Of a DNA stretch of 8,645 nucleotides, positions 6,777 to 8,645 are shown in pieces. Source of the DNA: Geodermatophilaceae bacterium (GTDB lineage: Bacteria; Actinomycetota; Actinomycetes; Mycobacteriales; Geodermatophilaceae); the NCBI GenBank assembly GCA_013814015.1, contig JACCQS010000124.1:1-8645 (forward strand), given 5' to 3'. The translations under genes were made by a program, and so were the position numbers. The notes under the pieces are model-generated. The model ran no database searches and had not been told where the DNA came from. It saw only the letters and a list, made by a program, of their open reading frames with translations. Positions within the stretch are counted from its first letter, which is position 1, and every line of letters starts with the position of its first letter.

Positions 6777-8147
6777 TCACCCGGGAAGTGGCTCAACCCC
6801 TGGCATCGCCGGTGGGGTGGACCGAGTGGCAGCGATCACCGCGGCGAACAGGAAGAGCGCGAAGACGGCGTATGCCGTGCTGAGACCAATGAGCGCAGCC
6901 ATGCCGGCAGTGCCGTTCAGGGAGGTGATGGCGCCACCGGCCGCTCGTCCAAACAGCCCACCAAACGCCTCGGCGGTGATGACTGCGGTGGCCAGCTCGA
7001 CCGCGCCGAACCCGATGGACTCGTCGGTTGAGGTGCAGATGAGGTACAGGCTGGGATAGGCAAGTCCCACTCCGACCCCGGCGACGGTCCAGGCCGCGAG
7101 TGCCGCGCCGAAGCTCGGCGATACAAGGGGGACTGCGGCAAGGGCAGTCACACCGCAGGCGGTGAGGGTGAGTCCCGCTGCCGCGAGGTATCGCCGCTTG
7201 CCTCCTCGGACCAGACGTGGCACCAGAAGGCTGGTCAGCGCCCAGGCGAGCGGAGCGACACTGAGCGCAACTGCTGCCTGCGCGAGGGTCGTGGCGTAAC
7301 CGTCGGTCAGCAGCACTGTGATCAGGCTGTCGGCGCCGAAGTACCCCGTCGCGAAGAACAGCATGGCGCCGAGTGCAGCGGGGGTTCCGCGGCGCAACCG
7401 AATCGTTCCGCGCGGCATGATCGTAGCGACGCCGGCAAGCGCGACGAGCGCACCCGTGACGGCGACAGGCCACCAGGTCGGATGCGCGCTGCTCAGCACC
7501 AGTGCACCCACACCGACCGGGATGAGAAGTGTCCTCCCAAGAGGGCGTCGCAACTGCTCGTCGTCGACTCCGTCTGGACGGGCGGCCCGGACGACGAGCA
7601 TCCGGCCGACGAGCACGATGGGCACTGGCAGCAACAGGGCCCACCGCCAGCCGACTAGGTGCTCGAGGGCAAGGGTTACCGGCGGTCCCACGAGGGCGGG
7701 CACGATCCACATCGCCGAGGACGCGGCTATCACGCGCACGCGCAGCTCTCCGTCGAGGTGCGCAATGATTGCGGTGATCCCGAACACCGCCAGCAGCCCG
7801 CTGGCAAGCCCGGCGCCGACTTGCCCAGCGGCGAAGACCCAGGCTGTGCGGGAGGTGGCCGTCACGACCGCACCCCCGACGTACCCGATCAGTCCGACGC
7901 TCAGCGTCCGGGCCGCCCCGAGGCGGCCGACGACGCGTGAGGCCAGGGGCAGCGCGACGAACAGACCCATCGTCGACCCGGCGATCAGCAGACTCAGGTG
8001 GTCACGGGCGTCCAGATCGCGCGCCACAGTGGGCAGCAACGTGGACGAGACGAAGGTCGAGACGGCTGCGGCGAATTCGAGCGCGACAACGCCGACTGCC
8101 AACACCATGGCACCGGCCGGGTGCGGTCGGGTCGGGGCGCTGGTCAT
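6777..8147 (-). CDS. MFS drug-efflux-type transporter, 14 helices (DHA2-like)
   Basis: The 456-residue protein is almost entirely hydrophobic, with about 14 predicted membrane segments. These include the extra central pair (LLIPVGVGALVLSS and VAVTGALVALAGVATI) typical of the DHA2 group of H+-driven multidrug exporters. A degenerate motif A is seen after helix 2 (LASRVVGRLGAARTL), and a GxxxGPPVT-like motif C region appears as VPALVGPPVTLAL in helix 5. The start is the ATG at 8147, 4 nt after the stop of the VOC gene, without a clear ribosome-binding site, so termination-reinitiation is likely. An upstream frame extension to 8198 would overlap the VOC gene by 47 nt and adds a non-membrane stretch, so it was rejected. 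With the VOC protein and the RHH regulator it forms one operon. The substrate cannot be predicted. Confidence 0.88.
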   Translation of the reverse strand: MTSAPTRPHPAGAMVLAVGVVALEFAAAVSTFVSSTLLPTVARDLDARDHLSLLIAGSTMGLFVALPLASRVVGRLGAARTLSVGLIGYVGGAVVTATSRTAWVFAAGQVGAGLASGLLAVFGITAIIAHLDGELRVRVIAASSAMWIVPALVGPPVTLALEHLVGWRWALLLPVPIVLVGRMLVVRAARPDGVDDEQLRRPLGRTLLIPVGVGALVLSSAHPTWWPVAVTGALVALAGVATIMPRGTIRLRRGTPAALGAMLFFATGYFGADSLITVLLTDGYATTLAQAAVALSVAPLAWALTSLLVPRLVRGGKRRYLAAAGLTLTACGVTALAAVPLVSPSFGAALAAWTVAGVGVGLAYPSLYLICTSTDESIGFGAVELATAVITAEAFGGLFGRAAGGAITSLNGTAGMAALIGLSTAYAVFALFLFAAVIAATRSTPPAMPGVEPLPG

Positions 8148-8151
8148 CGGG

Positions 8152-8499
8152 TCAGGTGTAGAGCTCGCGGTCCTGCGAGTTGACCTGCACCCACACACCG
8201 TCCGGGTCGCACACCCGCACCGAGTGACCGAAGTTCTCGTCGACGATCGCTTGCGGAGCGAAACCTGCCGATCGCAGCCGAGACGTGATCACCTCGAGGG
8301 GTTCGTCGGCCTCAAATGCCAGCTCGCACGTACCGACCGTGGCGCCATCTGCCTCGTGGATCGCCAGCATGCCGGATGCCGCAGGCAGTTCGGCCCAGGC
8401 GCCAGGACGCGATACCGAGCCAGCATCCAGCCCGAGCGCACGGTAGAACCGCATTGAGGCGGCAACGTTGGCGCTGTAGCGAATGGGGACGACTCTCAC
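8152..8499 (-). CDS. Single-domain VOC/glyoxalase-fold protein
   Basis: The 115-residue protein has the vicinal-oxygen-chelate layout: two beta-alpha-beta-beta-beta modules, the first opening with VVPIRYSANVAASMRFYRAL and the second closing with the family signature GHSVRVCDPDGVWVQV. Members include glyoxalases, dioxygenases and antibiotic-binding resistance proteins that work as dimers. Candidate metal ligands such as His48 are not a full, clear set, so it may be a binding protein rather than an enzyme. The start GTG overlaps the stop of the RHH gene (GTGA, 8499-8496), with AGAGGA about 7 nt upstream. The exporter begins 4 nt after its stop. The context suggests binding or modification of a toxic small molecule, which is inference. 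Confidence 0.85.
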   Translation of the reverse strand: MRVVPIRYSANVAASMRFYRALGLDAGSVSRPGAWAELPAASGMLAIHEADGATVGTCELAFEADEPLEVITSRLRSAGFAPQAIVDENFGHSVRVCDPDGVWVQVNSQDRELYT

Positions 8500-8645
8500 G
8501 ACTCGTCCTCTGCTACGTGCCTGCTCAGATGTTCTTCGAGCACCCGCTCGACGAATGCCGACAGCGACTGGTTGGCATCGACGGAAGCGTGTTTGACCCG
8601 CCGCACCAGGGCGGCCGGCAGATAGATGTTGAACTGTTGCTTGTC
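8496..8645 (-). CDS. Ribbon-helix-helix (CopG-like) regulator, partial
   Basis: Reading the minus strand from the right edge to the TGA at 8498-8496 gives 49 residues; the start lies beyond the window. The sequence KQQFNIYLPAALVRRVK followed by HASVDANQSLSAFVERVLEEHL fits a ribbon-helix-helix DNA-binding domain: a short beta strand (QFNIYL), helix A, a turn with NQSLSAF, and helix B. A short acidic tail, HVAEDES, ends the protein. It overlaps the VOC gene by 4 nt and is first in an operon with that gene and the exporter. It probably represses this operon, but binding sites would lie outside the window. An antitoxin role is less likely because the next gene is not a toxin. Confidence 0.75.
   Translation of the reverse strand, partial: DKQQFNIYLPAALVRRVKHASVDANQSLSAFVERVLEEHLSRHVAEDES

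Noticed and set aside
6768..6784. A small GGGT-CGATC-ACCC hairpin at the convergent end of the metallopeptidase and MFS genes
   Set aside because: The stem has only 4-5 pairs and overlaps the MFS stop codon, too weak to call a terminator.
7318..8457. A 379-codon plus-strand open frame opposite the MFS and VOC genes
   Set aside because: Its product is rich in Arg, Thr, Pro and Ser with no domain, and it lies antisense to clear membrane-protein and VOC coding sequence. Long antisense frames are expected at this GC content.
8496..8645. A toxin-antitoxin antitoxin
   Set aside because: The RHH domain would fit, but the overlapping downstream gene is a VOC protein followed by an exporter, not a toxin.

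Overview
The window is high-GC DNA with strong third-position GC bias, start codons close to upstream stops, and actinobacterial protein families, so the host is almost certainly a member of the Actinomycetota. The order of orphan ParA, membrane PQQ-like propeller, RhlE/DeaD-type helicase and ferritin-like protein matches, from memory, the reverse of Mycobacterium tuberculosis Rv3213c-Rv3212-Rv3211-Rv3210c. That makes the left two-thirds a conserved chromosomal neighbourhood rather than mobile DNA. No rRNA, tRNA, CRISPR array, insertion sequence or phage gene was seen. The genus cannot be fixed from the sequence alone.

Layout. Positions 1-348 are non-coding, with a strong hairpin at the left edge and a leader before an orphan ParA ATPase (349-1122, +). 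A PCD (pterin-4a-carbinolamine dehydratase-like) plus VOC fusion protein (1150-1806, +) follows in the same direction. It converges, with only 6 bp between stop codons, on a two-gene minus-strand operon. That operon is the DEAD-box RNA helicase (most likely 3022-4851, starting at a CTG) followed by a membrane-anchored PQQ-like beta-propeller (1813-3000). The helicase is preceded by a structured leader and a compact divergent promoter region. On the other side of that region lie a ferritin-like protein (5129-5791, +) and a membrane-anchored YpfJ-type zinc metallopeptidase (5823-6716, +).

The right end (6777-8645, -) is a separate, tightly coupled unit: a partial ribbon-helix-helix regulator, a small VOC/glyoxalase-fold protein and a 14-helix MFS exporter. 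The first two genes overlap by 4 nt, and the exporter begins 4 nt after the VOC stop. This looks like a self-regulated detoxification or export cassette.

The most noteworthy points are the probable non-canonical CTG start and structured leader of the helicase, the symmetric divergent promoter with paired direct repeats, the in-frame 9-bp repeat in the helicase tail, the PCD-VOC fusion with intact catalytic histidines, and the RHH-VOC-MFS cassette. I did not find a clearly new defence or mobile system; most genes belong to known families whose joint role is poorly understood.
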